Source: Mesodorylaimus sp. YZB2_4 (taxonomy: Eukaryota > Nematoda > Enoplea > Dorylaimida > Dorylaimidae). From it: a stretch of 64,000 nt of DNA. The notes under the pieces were generated by a model that was not told the origin of the DNA, ran no database searches, and saw only the letters and a list, made by a program, of their open reading frames with translations. The stretch lies in assembly GCA_030248295.1 (NCBI GenBank), contig JASANH010001724.1, positions 735,174 to 799,173 on the forward strand. The letters are read 5' to 3'. Below, one piece after another: positions 42,325 through 52,049 of this stretch (position 1 is its first letter; every line of letters begins with the position of its first letter). Both the position numbers and the translations under genes were made by a program.

Positions 42325-42870
42325 GACGTGGCAAAATAAGATGGCGATCGGTATCGGCTAATCGATTACTGGCACGAACCGTGGAATCTTTATGAATAAA
42401 GCGAATGTTACAAAAGTCACGGTGGCCGTGATAGAATTTATAAAACTAGCACAGTTTTAATCGCTTCCTGCGTTCAGAAAAAGATGACCAGCCAAACAGT
42501 TTCAAAGCGTCATCATAAGGAATCGTAAAATTGTTAAGAAAAAGGCGAACTGCATACAACTGCACTCGTTCCAACTCATCAATGTCATGCTTTAAAACTG
42601 GATCCTAGACGACACTACCATACTCCAATACAGAACGTATACAAGACTGGTAGACTGATCCAAAAAGAGTGAGAGAGATATTCCTGTCCAGCTTCCGCCT
42701 AAGAGCTCTAATCATGTTCATACATTTGCGGGCCAGACTAGAAATATGCTCAGAAAATTTCATATCTACAGAAAAAGTGACGCTAAGATAGGTTGTGCGC
42801 AATGTCTACAGTGCCACTAGCTGTGAGCAACTTTGTGTGCTATCGACGTATACAACCTCATTAAGCATGC
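42325..42870 (-). mobile_element. CR1-like LINE, 3' remnant (copy 3)
   Basis: Read on the minus strand it contains F-S-V-D-M-K-F-S-E-H, A-L-R-R-K-L-D-R (42800-42680), S-V-L-E-Y-G-S-V-V (near 42610), D-E-L-E-R-V-Q (near 42575), and then S-E-R-R-K-R-L-K-L-C with a stop before F-Y-K-F-Y-H-G (near 42450). The order and words are those of the LINE copies at 12600-13560 and 33895-34765, so one LINE family is present three times. Stops show it is inactive. Confidence 0.75.
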
Positions 42871-42959
42871 AAATACGACAGCACTTAGCTGAATTGATTA
42901 TTGATTTAGTTCAGCCGATTTTCGAGAGAGCGGGCGTATTTTGCAACGTCAGCGCATCG

Positions 42960-43680
42960 TGCTGTATCTAGAACTGTCTACTACTGCTCAGATACCTCAC
43001 GGAAACCCTTGTATCTAGGCTCAGTCATAACTATGTATGCCAACACCATGTAGGTAGTTATCTCAAAAGAAAACATTGATCTGGAAAAACCCAACGCATT
43101 TCTCATGTTCGGACTGTCGACAGCCGACAAGCCTCTGGCAGTCATGTGCACTCGGCGGCATGTAGGTGGGACTCGCTCGTTGGTGCGCTCCCCTAATTGA
43201 TAACTTGTTTTGGTCAAAGAAACTATGTTGTATCAACAACAAAATCACCTGCTCATTATCATAAAAATCTGTCAAATCGAGTCCAATTTCTCTCCAAACA
43301 TGTGACATTCGGTCCATTCGAAGGGCGAACGAGTCTGACAATCAGCTTTCTCCGATCGTTAGTGCTACTGCTCCTTCGTAACAAACATTGACTGCTGGAT
43401 TGATCTGTTGGAAGCACCGGACACACTCGTTCCAGTGGGCAAACCTAATATTATGTGTCACTTAGCCTTATACTGAATTCAGACCAGTTCGCCTACCCGT
43501 TTTCTGCCTCTCGATTGCCCGACTCGTGAGCCAGGAGGTCGTTGATTGGACTCTTCCGCTAGTCTGACAAAATTACAAGCTTTATGTTGTAGTCTCAGCC
43601 AAAGGCGCACAGCTATAAATTCTTTAACTTCCAACAGCTAGATTATGCTGGTGGTATTCTGAATTCCACATATTCCGATA
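42960..43680. other. No gene supported; upstream region of the 7TM gene
   Basis: Short frames only. A TATAAAT word lies at 43613-43619, about 70 nt before the receptor ATG, and could be its promoter element. Confidence 0.4.
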
Positions 43681-43685
43681 CAAAC

Positions 43686-44648
43686 ATGACTTTGGCATCA
43701 GCCGACCTCGCCATGCTAATCGATGCCGTGGTCACTTCCATTATAGGCATGTCTGCTAATGGCTGCATCTTATTGCTAACATTATTCAAAACGGAACTTC
43801 GAGAAAAAGATTACATTTATTTTATCATAAACAGAACGTTACTCGATTTTGTATATAGCTTGAATTTGGGGACGTTTCAAACCACCTCGATTCTAACAAT
43901 ACCAGTCAACAAAAGTTCTCCCATTTGCACTACGGCAGCCGTTTTCGAAATTGTGACTGGCATGGCCACCATGTACGCCGATTCAGCCCTCGCCTGTAAC
44001 AGGTATGTGTCAGTATATCATCAAATATTTTTCAAAAGATTTTACACTTTTCGAAACACGTGCCTGATTTGTATTGCTGTGTGGATGATCGGACTATTCA
44101 CTACACTTCCACATCTCATTTTTCACTCTCTCGGACGTGTGACTGGATCATTTTGCGTCATCAAATTCAAATCCGACAATCTCCTCGTCACAATATTTTC
44201 AAATTATTTATTGATGATTGCCAGTTGCGCGTTTGTCATTTTCTTCAATTATAAACTGTTTATTCATATTAGAAAACACCAACATCAAGAAATGACGAAT
44301 TCTCAAAGATCGAAACTGCAAAATGATCGAGACATGCTGCTTTTTATTGCAGTCTCTGCTATTGCCCCATTACTCGTACAATTACCGGCAGTTGCTGGCT
44401 CTTGGATCAGCATGTACAAACCAGAATTGATCACTGATTGGATCATGTTCATTGTCATGGCCATGTTTAACATTACGCCAGTCATGAACGCACTCATTAC
44501 TATATTTATGGTCAGGCCTATCAGGGCAGAGTTTTTGAAATGTAAGGGATGTTTAAAGACGAATCAAGTGAGGCAAATTAAGATCAATGCCGTTGAAACA
44601 GGATATGCCACTCCTCATTTGGCCACCAGTGGCTCTGATAATGTTTGA
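43686..44648 (+). CDS. Class-A-like 7TM receptor (nematode chemoreceptor type)
   Basis: An intact single-exon gene of 320 codons with seven hydrophobic segments. Landmarks are S-A-N-G at the end of TM1, A-C-N-R-Y (residues 103-107) after TM3 in the position of D-R-Y, a basic IHIRKHQHQEM loop before TM6, and N-I-T-P-V-M-N-A-L-I in TM7 in the place of NPxxY, followed by a short Cys-containing tail (E-F-L-K-C-K-G-C). Organisation resembles the rhodopsin-like nematode receptors of the srsx type, but that name is an inference. Ligand unknown. It is a different subfamily from the 3-15 kb cluster. The paralogue at 28457-29523 is frameshifted. Confidence 0.8.
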   Translation: MTLASADLAMLIDAVVTSIIGMSANGCILLLTLFKTELREKDYIYFIINRTLLDFVYSLNLGTFQTTSILTIPVNKSSPICTTAAVFEIVTGMATMYADSALACNRYVSVYHQIFFKRFYTFRNTCLICIAVWMIGLFTTLPHLIFHSLGRVTGSFCVIKFKSDNLLVTIFSNYLLMIASCAFVIFFNYKLFIHIRKHQHQEMTNSQRSKLQNDRDMLLFIAVSAIAPLLVQLPAVAGSWISMYKPELITDWIMFIVMAMFNITPVMNALITIFMVRPIRAEFLKCKGCLKTNQVRQIKINAVETGYATPHLATSGSDNV

Positions 44649-44734
44649 TAAAGGTCTTTCTAACAAGATTACTGTAATTATGTGTGATAAATTGACATGA
44701 CCGAAGGTCTCGGAAAACATTGAGTAAAAGGACA

Positions 44735-44885
44735 CCTAAAAACTCAGGGCAGCCAACATTCACAACCCATCAAGTGCATCGCCTTTCGACCTAGCCCATG
44801 GTTCGAACATCAGCCGAACGGGTGATGCTCCGACTTGCTGGCTCCTAGCAGAGTATCGATTCACAGTCGAGCCTCAAAAAATGGT
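44735..44885 (+). repeat. SINE-like body fragment
   Basis: Contains a small hairpin block 'catcagccgaacgggtgatg' and 'agcagagtatcgattcacagtcgagcct', corresponding in layout to the CATCAACC..GGTTGATG and 'gagtatcgact' blocks at 13650-13710. Confidence 0.4.
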
Positions 44886-45134
44886 ATTTTTTCTGTAAAA
44901 TGCTGCTCGAATGGAAAAGTTTTATTGCATCTGCCAGAATAAAATTTTGACTTCGACTGAGACTTACAGGACTTAAAGCATTGATCAGTTCACCCTCTTT
45001 TTTGGTAGAATTTCTTTCCTTTTTTTCTTTTGTCAGGTAAATGACAGGAAACCAGAATCTCTCTGCCACGCGTGTTCTATCTTCCTAATGCACTAAGCGT
45101 CATCACTTACGAAAGAAATTTATTCCTCTAGGTA

Positions 45135-46160
45135 AGCGTTGATGCAGTTAAGTGGAACTGAAATTGAATCTCCTCGCCAAAACTGAATTTAACTGTAGCT
45201 GAATCTATTTTAGAATCAGTTAGATTAAGTTTTCAAGTTCCGTGCTTTGGTAATTTGTTTTGGGCTGTTAGTGCAAAGCTCAAAGAAACGCAGCTGAGAC
45301 GATTGCTGGTTTCAATCTTGCCAATTGCAAGTTAGAGCCAGATCTGGTCATCCTTAAAAAGCCCTAAGCGGCTGTAAATGGAACAGATCCGTTAAATTTA
45401 GGCCCAAACTCAGAGAAGAATGGCCAAATATTCGCAATATTGCCGTGGTTCATCAGCTACGTGAGTGAAAGAGTTTTTATTTCCTCGATCTAAGGGTGCC
45501 TAGACAAATGCCAAGTTGAACTTGACACAATCGGTGATTGTAATTCGTTCTTGGGTGCAAAAGATAGCTGCAAAATATTGGACCCCTCTAGCCAGCTAGC
45601 CAGTGGTCAGTCCTTCGGGTTTCTAGATTCTCGTACAGTAAGGAGGTAGTTAAGGAAAACTCGCAGAAGTTTTTCTGAACTCGGGTTTGAGGTTTCAGGC
45701 TTTGGGCTCCATGCTCTAACGCTCTGACTTTGAGTTCTTCTCACAAAAACCCGACAGAGCAGAAAGATTTCAAAATTTTGGAGGAATCTTGATGCGAATT
45801 ATGCTGCTAAACGTGTGGTCAGACGGGTTCAATATTTTGCAGCTTTCTTTTGCCCCTACAGTTATCAAATTACAATCATTGTATATACCAAGTACAGCAA
45901 GGTTCCCTGTCTTGTGAGCTTGTTAAGTCCTACAATCCAAAGTGTTGTATCTGAGAAGGAAAAGTATAGATTCATGCTCGCCAAGCTTTCAAACTGTATA
46001 TGGGTACGAAAAGTCAAAAAACAACTGAATCAAAATAATAAAAATGGGGTTATTTAAATTTAGTTAAATTAATCTTTTGAGGTCTTAACTGAAGCTCAGA
46101 AGATTCAGTTAACTTAACTGAAACTGAAACTGAATCTTTTTTCCAAAGCTGTATCAACAC
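45135..46160. repeat. R2 element: inverted GATTCAGTT-rich ends around an R1 copy
   Basis: Left end at 45135-45240 ('gcgttgatgcagttaa...gaatctcctcgccaaaactgaattt') and right end at 46040-46160 ('...gattcagttaacttaactgaaactgaaactgaatc...gctgtatcaacac') are inverted relative to each other. The outer words GTTGATGCAG / GTTGATACAG match. The middle carries an R1 copy (45690-45860). It could be a non-autonomous transposon of about 1 kb, or two R2 copies in opposite orientation. Confidence 0.5.
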
Positions 46161-46239
46161 TACTCTGCGTACATTTTGACATATTTTGAAGTTCTGTCTC
46201 AATCTTTCACAGGTCAGCTTTTACAAGGCTACACTAGGA

Positions 46240-46691
46240 TGGGCGAGGTCACGTTGGCTGCGCAAGAGTGTTGGAGAGAAAAACTTGGAGGTGATTTTCA
46301 TATTGGACCATACTGTGAGATGAATCTGACTGAAAATGTGGATGGCTTTACCCAGAACATACACCATGCTCTACTTTCCGAAGCTTTGTATACTCAGAAT
46401 CAAGTATCGCATTTTTCAAATATTGATTCCAGCTGTGAGTACAATAAAGACATGCGGGCAAGGGGCTATGACGAGGACGTACACCACGTTTCCGTTCAGT
46501 GCCACAGGGTCAGGGGTTCTTGGAAGAAAATGGAAGAAACTGCTTTAACAAATCGATCCGTCGATAAAATTAGAGGAAAGACGTATGATTTTTATTATTA
46601 TCGGGTTAAAGAGCAGAACTGCTGCTCGATTGCAAACCTCAATTTGCAATCAGCTCATAGGAGCTCATTTGGTTTTCAAACCAGGGCTTGA
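46240..46691 (+). CDS. Unrecognised open frame, about 150 codons
   Basis: A continuous frame from an ATG near 46240 (M-G-E-V-T-L-A-A-Q) to TGA at 46689-46691, rich in His, Asn and Cys. An acceptor-like ctttcacag lies at 46211. I recognise no domain or transmembrane segment, and find no upstream exon. It could be the terminal exon of an unknown gene or a chance frame in repeat-bordered DNA. Confidence 0.25.
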
Positions 46692-46694
46692 AAA

Positions 46695-47010
46695 CCAGAC
46701 GGAGAGTGAGGCTGATCTGCGGAAATTAGTACAGTAAAGGGAAGGCTCCTAGTTTTGACGGGAAGGGCCAGACATATATTTTGTCCCCCGTCAGTTTCAA
46801 GAAATTTTTGCAAAGCCGTCTTTGCTTCTAATCTAGTTCTTTCTGAAAAGCATAAAAGTGCTAAGAAAACAACAGTATACAGTATGTAGTATGCGTATTA
46901 ATGCTCCACCCGTGTTGCATATGGACCAACTTTTGGGAGGCGCAAACTTAGTTTCTTTTTTCATGTGATTTCCCGCAACTTCTTAGTGAAATATTATTTG
47001 CGTAACAGAG
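46695..47010. other. No gene seen
   Basis: AT-rich sequence between the unknown frame and SINE T1. Confidence 0.45.
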
Positions 47011-47014
47011 CCTT

Positions 47015-47200
47015 GTCATGACATGTCATGCCATACTTTATCCCCAGCCAAGCAGCATGAGGGGCACTCGAAGGCTAAGGAACACAATAAACGACAATCA
47101 TTTTGTACCGAGGCGGGAGTCGAACTCTCGCCTGTACAGAAGTGCGCACCCGGCGTGAGAGGCAGACGCCTTAACCCGCTAGGCCACGACTAAGGTCGAC
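47015..47200 (-). repeat. tRNA-derived SINE T1 with intact box A and box B
   Basis: On the minus strand 47195-47105 reads like a class-II-type tRNA: box A GTGGCCTAGCGGGTTAAGGCG and box B GAGTTCGACTCCC. The acceptor ends do not pair and the anticodon arm is irregular, so it is not a tRNA gene. The tail continues to 47015 and matches 15665-15795. Confidence 0.65.
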
Positions 47201-47282
47201 GACGTTCCACTTGTGCCAATCGATGGACACAGTGCCGTCTCCAGGCACATGTTACACTCATCGTCAGACCGACTAGTTCACT

Positions 47283-47555
47283 GAACAAGTGCACTGTCAG
47301 GTATTACGAAGTGTTATGAGTAATTTTGTCTGGCATTTGGGGCATGCGATTCATAATCGGTGGTAAAATAGGTTTATTGACGCAGGTCTGGTAACCTTCG
47401 TGCAGCATTTCATTTACTAGGATTTCGCATTGTACTTTACGTTCGTATTGTCTGGTTTCGAAATGTCTTCAATGAGTGTGTGGGCTAGAAAATGGCATAC
47501 CGAATTTATATATTATTGGTTAAATATGCCGCGACATTTGTTTTCGAATCGTGAT
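47283..47555 (-). repeat. LTR-like sequence, minus orientation
   Basis: Its reverse complement matches 51622-51880 closely, from AACCAATAA-TATATAAATTCGGTATGCC through CCAGACAAAATTACTCATAACACTTCGTAATACCTGAC. In transcription order it has CCAAT, a TATATAA word and, 160 nt later, CAATAAACC as poly(A) signal, which fixes its orientation to the left. It lies immediately left of the retroelement genes. Confidence 0.65.
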
Positions 47556-47570
47556 GCAAATGAGGTCGCT

Positions 47571-47577
47571 ATATAAG
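47571..47577 (+). promoter_or_regulatory. Candidate TATA box facing the glycoprotein region
   Basis: TATATAAG in 'gtcgctatataagcaatag' lies 130 nt before the first readable codons of the viral-type glycoprotein frame, on the same strand. Confidence 0.35.
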
Positions 47578-47689
47578 CAATAGTATGTTTGGGTTTGGTG
47601 TCGGATGCCTTATAAGTAAATGGTGAGTAGAACTCGGAAGTCGTCGCTTTAGTAGCGCTGTTACCATTGGAGGTTCCCTAAGCTCTCCA

Positions 47690-49179
47690 AGTGCACTGGC
47701 ACTAACTCGTGGTCAACAACTACGACTGCAATTTTACAACAGGCGACAATATGCTTCATTCCGACTTGATTAGTACCGCAGCATGTCATGCATCCACAGG
47801 GCATTGTGCTACTGAAGAGGAAGTCTTGATTCGGGATCCGCGGAATTTGACCCACCCAGGCCAGTATAAGTTTGAGGGACAGTTTAACGCCTCGGTAGTA
47901 AAGCACCATTTGATTGTTGAGGAGTTGCAAATTGCATTAAGCCTCGCTGGCAAGTTCTGGCCCTCCCCAGGAAGCTCGTGCATACCTGCAGGCGTGTCCA
48001 AGACGGATCAAGGACCTTTGGTGCGCCTAAATGTTTCTGACTGGCGCCCTAGCGATTATGCTCCCTGAAACGCGACACCTCGCGAAATGTTTGATCCATT
48101 CAACAGTAAGCTGCATTTTTTGGAACGAAAACTAACTTATCTGGTGACGCATGGCTTTCATCAGCTATGGTTGCAGCTTTGTCGTGAAAGCCAAAAGCAA
48201 TTGGACGTCATATGGCAACTCCTGAGAATCGATCCCACCTTAGGGGCGCGTGCCGCTTTTCAACGCGATGATATTTCTACCATATTTGTTGGGAAGCGTT
48301 GCGCGTCTCCCCTTGCCATCGCATCAATGCTTCACAAATTTTCTTGGATCACAGGATAGGAGACAAATGTTATTCCTTGATTCCTGTAGAGGCCGAAAAT
48401 CGTATTTTCTTCTTGATACTGGTTCACGCGACGTGCAAACGTTCAGCCCTGAAACTCCTTGCCAACAAAGAATTGCGTCAGTGTATCAGGAAGGCAATGA
48501 GTGGTTTCTTTCCGCAGTTCCTGTCCACGTGCATCAGCTACACGTTGAACTTGTTTGGAAGGATACTTGGGAGCCAGATGTCTTCCGCGCTCCTGCAGTT
48601 GCTGAAAGGCATATCGAAATGGACTGGCAAATATTCACGTCCTTTTTGGACCACAGTGGCGCCCTGCTCGTGAGAGATCAACGTCTCAACCGTTTGATCA
48701 ATTACACCGCAGCCTTATCTACTGACCCTGATGTGGTCAGGGCTGTTCTATTAGGTGCCGGTTAAGGCGTTGGCGCCACTATGAGAGGTTTAGGCCTAGG
48801 AATCAGCAGTATCTATCATGGTATTTCCAGCTCGGTTGTAGACTTGATTCACGGCTTGCTAGCTGGACCAGTCAAGGTTGTGGTGAATGTTTTAACTTTT
48901 GCCGCAGTAGCTGTAGGTATATGCGTCCTGTTACTTTGGCTCTATCGTCGTTTTGGGCTACCCCGATGTTTTCGAATTAGCAGTTCACAGGGAATGATCG
49001 ATGCTGACGATCCTCCACCCACTCTTCCGAGGTCGAGAAACACTAGCCCAAGAGCTCCGCTCTCTTTCGCAACCGCGCTGGAGTATTTTCGTCCAAAGCC
49101 GTGTACCCCCGACATTGAAGTGGATAACACAGGAATGGAATTACAGCCTTTAGCGGGAGGCCCGCTGTTATGGTTGTAG
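47690..49179 (+). pseudogene. Viral-type glycoprotein (env-like) region of a retroelement, decayed
   Basis: A long region of fragmented frames. The first part (to 48068) has Cys pairs and N-x-T/S glycosylation sites and ends with an in-frame TGA. The second (48087-48359, same frame) has a helical Leu-rich segment and Cys residues. At about 48345 and again near 48410 the reading frame changes, and an in-frame TAA occurs at 48763-48765. The last part (48781-49179) has a Gly-rich pre-membrane stretch, one strong transmembrane helix near 48875-48945, and a basic, Pro-rich cytoplasmic tail. This layout (ectodomain with Cys, TM anchor, short tail) is that of an envelope glycoprotein. Similarity to chuvirus-type glycoproteins known from arthropod retroelements is only my impression. 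At least two stops and two shifts disable it. Its end overlaps the protease ATG. Confidence 0.55.
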
Positions 49180-49685
49180 AAACCTCTTTTCCGCATGTCC
49201 CTCACCCGTTCATTGAAGGACAGCTAGGCTCTGTCACAGCCAAAGTCCTGATCGATACAGGATCAACACTTACCTTGATCAATGCTAAATGGCCTCTGAA
49301 AGTCATGCAGCATTTAGGAATCGAGATGCTGAAATCAGAGGCGGAAGCTAACAGCAATACTGGCATACTTCTCAAATTTCTTGGAAAACTAATATTGCTA
49401 TTCAAAATAGAGACAGCACAGTTTTAGCATCCCGCGCATGTCATGGATTCGTGTCCTCAGCAAATGGTTATTGGGTCGGATTTCATGGAGCGGGGAGGAG
49501 GTCCCTTGCTGTTAGATTTTTCACGTCGAATTTTTAGTTTCGGATCAGCTACCATTCCACTGGCTGCTGAATCCGAGATGATTGAGGCCGCTTTGATACA
49601 CGATTTCGCTCGGGTAAAACATAAGTGCATAGTTCCGCCTAGATTAGAAATGGTTCGCGAAGTTTTCATGCGGTCACATGAATCT
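49170..49685 (+). pseudogene. Retropepsin-like aspartic protease of a retroelement
   Basis: Starts with ATG at 49170, overlapping the end of the glycoprotein frame by 10 nt in another frame. The catalytic triad D-T-G-S is at about 49254-49265 with the usual upstream strand (A-K-V-L-I). A stop at 49425 and a frame change interrupt the protein. The second half has the flap-to-C-terminal block V-I-G-S-D-F-M (near 49467), the conserved 'ILGxDxL' of this family. It is interrupted after R-S-H-E-S-G by the hAT element at 49690 and resumes at 51499. Non-functional. Confidence 0.7.
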
Positions 49686-49689
49686 GGGA
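49682..49689. repeat. 8-bp target-site duplication, left copy (ATCTGGGA)
   Basis: Identical to 51491-51498; the two flank the hAT element exactly. Confidence 0.9.
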
Positions 49690-51490
49690 CAGGGTAGCCA
49701 GATGTGAAGGTTTCCCGTCATTTTTGACGGGATTTTGGCCTAGCGGAGGTTTTTGTGGAGGGGACTGGCCTGTGAAGGTTTTGGTGAAGGTTTTTGCCAT
49801 TTTGTGGAGGTATGAGGGGATTTTCCTAAACACCTTCTACACTGGGCAAAAAGAGCACCAACTCGATCCGCTGCCCGTTATCGGTCCCAATTTTTTTTTC
49901 AAGAGCACGGCTTTCTCCCTGAATTCAAGCTTTTTTCTTTGTTTACACAGCTACTATAAAAGGGACGAATCAATATATCCGAACTCTAATGGTGAGATTA
50001 CTAGTAAAAATCAGGTGACTTAATTTTTTTAAATTACACGCTTTTGTGCCTGAATGACCTTACGAATCTATTGCGTGGCTACAACAAGCCAATTTTTCTG
50101 TATGACAAAAAAAGCAGAGGGGAAAAACGGATCCCAGAAGAGGATCCAGCGCATAAGACGAGCATGGCCCAAAAAAGATGCTAAAAAATTCGGACCCTTG
50201 CAAGTGTCTCCTCCAGATGCATTGATAATGCATACAGCATATGCATATTGTAGCATCTGCACACCAATGAGCATCTCTGATGAAATTATCATTTGTGGTT
50301 TGTTTTTCCTTTTTCAAGTATAAGCCCTGGGTTTTTGTGAAGAAATCTGAGTTTTCACTACTGGCGGGATCTCACGAATGATGGGACCTAGGAGAACTTT
50401 AAAAAGAAAATTCGATGGCTCATCATCTTGGGATCATTGTGATATTTCTTGGATCATTCCAAGACCAAGGGTCGGGGAGATATGGGCCATATCGCCGAAG
50501 CAACAAGTTTTTATGTGTATCTCCATATGGATGGGGGTTGAAAATATATTCTTGACTTTTGCTTCACCATACACTGAAGGGGGTACAAGTTCTGTTGGTC
50601 TTAATTTTAAAAAAACGCGTCATGGACTCGTGTGTGACGCAGTATGTAGATTCTGTGTTGTTCTCAAGGTGCTCAGCCCCATAATTTTATTGCGCCAAAG
50701 GGGAAAATGTTTAATTCTGAGATAGACGCTACTGATGATGAGGTTGAAGAAACTGGAGGTACTAATCTTGTTTTTGACTATGCTTATAAGCCACTAAATT
50801 TTATCGAAGAAATGTTCAGTGAAGCTAGCAAGGCGCTGTTCAGTGAAAGCTTGATGCGCCCTTTGTCTGGCCTCGTTGTGATTCCAGCTCGTTGATACCG
50901 CAAGCGTTTTTTTTGTGAGGGGATTATTGACGGCTTTTGGATAAGTGATGAAGGTTTTGTGAAGGTTTTTAGGGTCACGTGCGACTAGACGCCGGATCAG
51001 GTCGGGTTCGACCCGACCCGACCCGACCCAATAGTCTCTGATCCGAAATTTCGGGTCGGGTTGTTGGACTGATGGAGGGATGTGAGGGTACCTATGACTT
51101 TTGAACACACTAAACTGTTTTGCAATGGTAACATGGATGGTGGTCAAGGGCGCTATTATTGATACATATTTGGTGTTTGGGTACAGACTATATTGCTCTT
51201 CCAGCCACGTATACCCAGGAAGTTATGTCATATTCAGGAATCAAATGTGATTGTTGAATGAAAGACTTTGTGCATGCATGCATGAAGCATATACTGCAAA
51301 TCCTGGAGTCGAACAACTACGAAAAGGTTTATGTAGTTACTTATAGTAGTAACTTGCGAAATTTCTGTATTTTTGACCCGTTTGACCCGATCTTTAAAAA
51401 AAGTGACCCGACCCGACCCGACCCGAAAGTTCTTGACCCGATCCGGGGTCTACGTGCGACGGGATTCACTTTGAGCGTCTGGCAACCCTG
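49690..51490. mobile_element. hAT-type transposon, 1.8 kb, inserted in the retroelement
   Basis: The left end CAGGGTAGCCAGATGTGAAGG and the complement of the right end (CAGGGTTGCCAGACGCTCAAAG) form the terminal inverted repeat, in the CAGGG...GCCA form common among hAT elements. It is flanked by the perfect 8-bp duplication ATCTGGGA. Inside are short frames (a Trp/Cys-rich frame at 50378-50725, an acidic frame at 50707-50895), none recognisable as a hAT transposase. The right part has GACCCGACCCG repeats in opposite orientations (51003-51065 and 51379-51430). It is therefore a non-autonomous or deleted copy. Confidence 0.85.
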
Positions 51491-51498
51491 ATCTGGGA

Positions 51499-51640
51499 AT
51501 GTTTTGCTGGAACCGTCGGCAGTCTTGTCGGTCAACTATCCGGTCAACTATAAAGTGCATCCCGCTTTTGTCAGTCCTAATGGCGAGAAAGCGCCGATCC
51601 TGAACACGAACCACTCTCGCGAACCAATAACATATAAATT
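51499..51640 (+). pseudogene. Pol linker between protease and RT, interrupted copy
   Basis: Continues the frame of 49443-49685 once the hAT element and one target copy are discounted. The block L-L-E-P-S followed by N-x-x-R-E-P-I and K-F-G-M matches the stretch between protease and reverse transcriptase in Ty3/gypsy polyproteins. Reverse transcriptase itself is absent; LTR-like sequence takes over at about 51625-51645. Confidence 0.55.
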
Positions 51641-51895
51641 CGGTATGCCATTTTCTAGCCCATGCACTGATTTAAGACATTTCGTAGCCAGACAGTACGA
51701 ACGTAATATGCAATTCAAAATCCTAGTAAATGAAATGCTAAACGAAGGTTACCATACCTGCGTCACGAAACCTATTCTGCCACCGATTATAAATAGCATC
51801 CCCAAATGCCAGACAAACACTTCAACACTCATAACACTTCATAATACCTGACAATGAACTGTTGCGATTTCGACGCAGATCATCATCACGCTACA
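51622..51895 (+). repeat. LTR-like sequence, plus orientation
   Basis: Contains CCAATAA, CATATAAATTCGG and a 'tgcgtcacgaaacctattctgccaccgattata' block that aligns with the minus-orientation copy at 47283-47555. The 3' part (ACTCATAACACTTCATAATACCTGACAATGAACTGTTGCG in outline) is repeated at 53594-53672. It ends near CTACA at 51895. Confidence 0.65.
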
Positions 51896-52049
51896 TCTCG
51901 TCCCTCTCTTGCTTCAATTCATCCGCTAACGTCAGCTACCACTACTCTTTTAACAAATTTTGTTTCGCGCGGCTCCGAAGGTTGTAGGGTGCCGCACCAG
52001 AGGGTCTAGACTCCTCAGTTGGATAAGAACCTCTAAACTTTTCCAGTCG

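Noticed and set aside
47105-47196. A tRNA gene on the minus strand
   Set aside because: Box A and box B are good, but the acceptor ends do not pair, the T stem has a mismatch, and a related sequence occurs at 15.7 kb. I call it a tRNA-derived SINE.
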